Position numbers and translations under genes: made by a program | Assembly: GCA_009618505.1 (NCBI GenBank) | Contig: WJOQ01000092.1 | Location: 1 to 5,497 of the forward strand | Direction of reading: 5' to 3' | Origin: Clostridia bacterium | GTDB lineage: Bacteria > Aerophobota > Aerophobia > Aerophobales > AE-B3A | Length of the DNA stretch: 5,497 nt | In this document: piece by piece, positions 4,957 through 5,497 of the stretch | How the letters are laid out: each line of letters opens with the position of its first letter | How positions within the stretch are numbered: position 1 is the first letter of the stretch | The notes under the pieces: generated by a model | The model's database searches: none | Told to the model about the DNA's origin: nothing | The model's input: only the letters and a program-made list of their open reading frames with translations

Positions 4957-5497
4957 TCACAGACGCTTATTTGTTTGAGGGTCAAATAAATGTGACCGCT
5001 TCATATTAATACTGGCGTAGACCGTATCGCCGATTCCGGTCAAGAGTTTGGGAGGAACAACCGCCCTGAAAACAATATCATCAATTCTCAGGTTCAAGAT
5101 ATCTTCTACTCCCATACTCTGAGTAAAGTATACTGTACATTTGAATGAATCAACTTTCTTTTTCTCCTTCGATACTTCAATGTCTTCTGGTCTTATTCCC
5201 AGAATCAATTCTCTCTTAGTGTATTTCTTGAGCGAATTTCGCTGTGATTCAGGAATAGGGCAAACCAATGTTTTTTTTCCGACGACTAAAGTGTTTGTTT
5301 CTATATTCGCCTCGAGTAAGTTGATTGTGGGGCTTCCCACAAACTTAGCCACGAAAACGTTTTGTGGCCAGTTGTATATTTTGTCGGGGGTGCCAATCTG
5401 GAGAATTTTACCTTGATTAAGCACCGCGATTCTATCACCCATTGTCATTGCTTCGATTTGGTCATGAGTTACATAAAAAAAAGTGAATCCGAGGTCT
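4957..5497 (-). CDS. MalK/UgpC-type sugar ABC transporter ATP-binding protein, C-terminal part (enters from right edge)
   Basis: The reading frame is open from the right edge to TGA at 4959-4957, about 180 codons, so the N-terminal half (Walker A, Q-loop, signature, Walker B) lies outside. The visible part starts with FFYVTHDQIEAMTMGDRIAV, containing the switch histidine, and continues as NQGKILQIGTPDKIY and FVGSPTINLLEA, the standard end of a CUT1 ATPase domain. After it comes the regulatory OB/TOBE-type domain with LGIRPEDIEV and a terminal HLFDPQTNKRL, as in MalK, UgpC and MsmK (usually about 360-370 aa). The ATG at 5448 is internal, not the true start. It energises a CUT1 importer whose other subunits are not in the window, or serves several of them. 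It ends 385 bases before the binding-protein gene and probably belongs to a separate upstream operon. Confidence 0.92.
   Translation of the reverse strand, partial: DLGFTFFYVTHDQIEAMTMGDRIAVLNQGKILQIGTPDKIYNWPQNVFVAKFVGSPTINLLEANIETNTLVVGKKTLVCPIPESQRNSLKKYTKRELILGIRPEDIEVSKEKKKVDSFKCTVYFTQSMGVEDILNLRIDDIVFRAVVPPKLLTGIGDTVYASINMKRSHLFDPQTNKRL

Noticed and set aside
1..5497. CRISPR arrays, tRNA or rRNA genes, insertion-sequence ends and attachment sites.
   Set aside because: No spaced short repeats, cloverleaf-like sequence, transposase motifs or terminal repeats were seen.

Overview
The window reads almost entirely on the minus strand and looks like a carbohydrate-uptake region of a moderately AT-rich bacterium. 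In transcription order (right to left) it holds: the C-terminal half of a MalK/UgpC-type ATPase of a CUT1 sugar transporter (enters from the right edge, stops at 4957); a 385-base intergenic region with a promoter and a structured leader; then a CUT2 (ribose/xylose-type) ABC transporter made of a secreted sugar-binding protein (4571-3546), permease B (3424-2393), a single-domain ATPase (2315-1548) and permease A (1551-520); and finally the first 138 codons of a uroporphyrinogen-decarboxylase-superfamily protein (414-1), which runs off the left edge.

The substrate-binding protein has an ordinary signal peptide (AxA cleavage site) and no lipobox cysteine. This fits a cell with an outer membrane better than a Gram-positive. 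Together with the density of sugar ABC transporters and a UROD-like protein, a diderm heterotrophic anaerobe (for example Atribacterota- or Thermotogota-like) is my guess, but nothing in the window proves it.

The binding protein should capture a sugar or sugar-like ligand in the periplasm and deliver it to a channel built from the two homologous permeases, driven by the ATPase. CUT2 systems usually have a fused double ATPase (RbsA/XylG type). Here there is one short ATPase (255 aa, one complete set of nucleotide-binding motifs) and two permeases, so the likely assembly is a permease heterodimer on an ATPase homodimer. Both permeases share a 41-residue identical stretch covering the expected ATPase-contact loop, and that stretch is almost identical at silent sites too, which points to gene conversion. 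The UROD-like gene follows on the same strand with its own ribosome binding site and may process the imported compound. UROD relatives include corrinoid-linked methyltransferases, so a methylated substrate is possible but speculative.

Regulatory structure is unusually visible: a good sigma-70-like promoter (4922-4895) with a dyad at the start site, two hairpins, a strong ribosome binding site before a seven-codon ORF, two HindIII-like palindromes 43 bp apart, and a two-tier stem-loop between the binding-protein and permease genes that buries the permease ribosome binding site. No RNA genes, insertion sequences, CRISPR arrays or convincing intrinsic terminators were seen.
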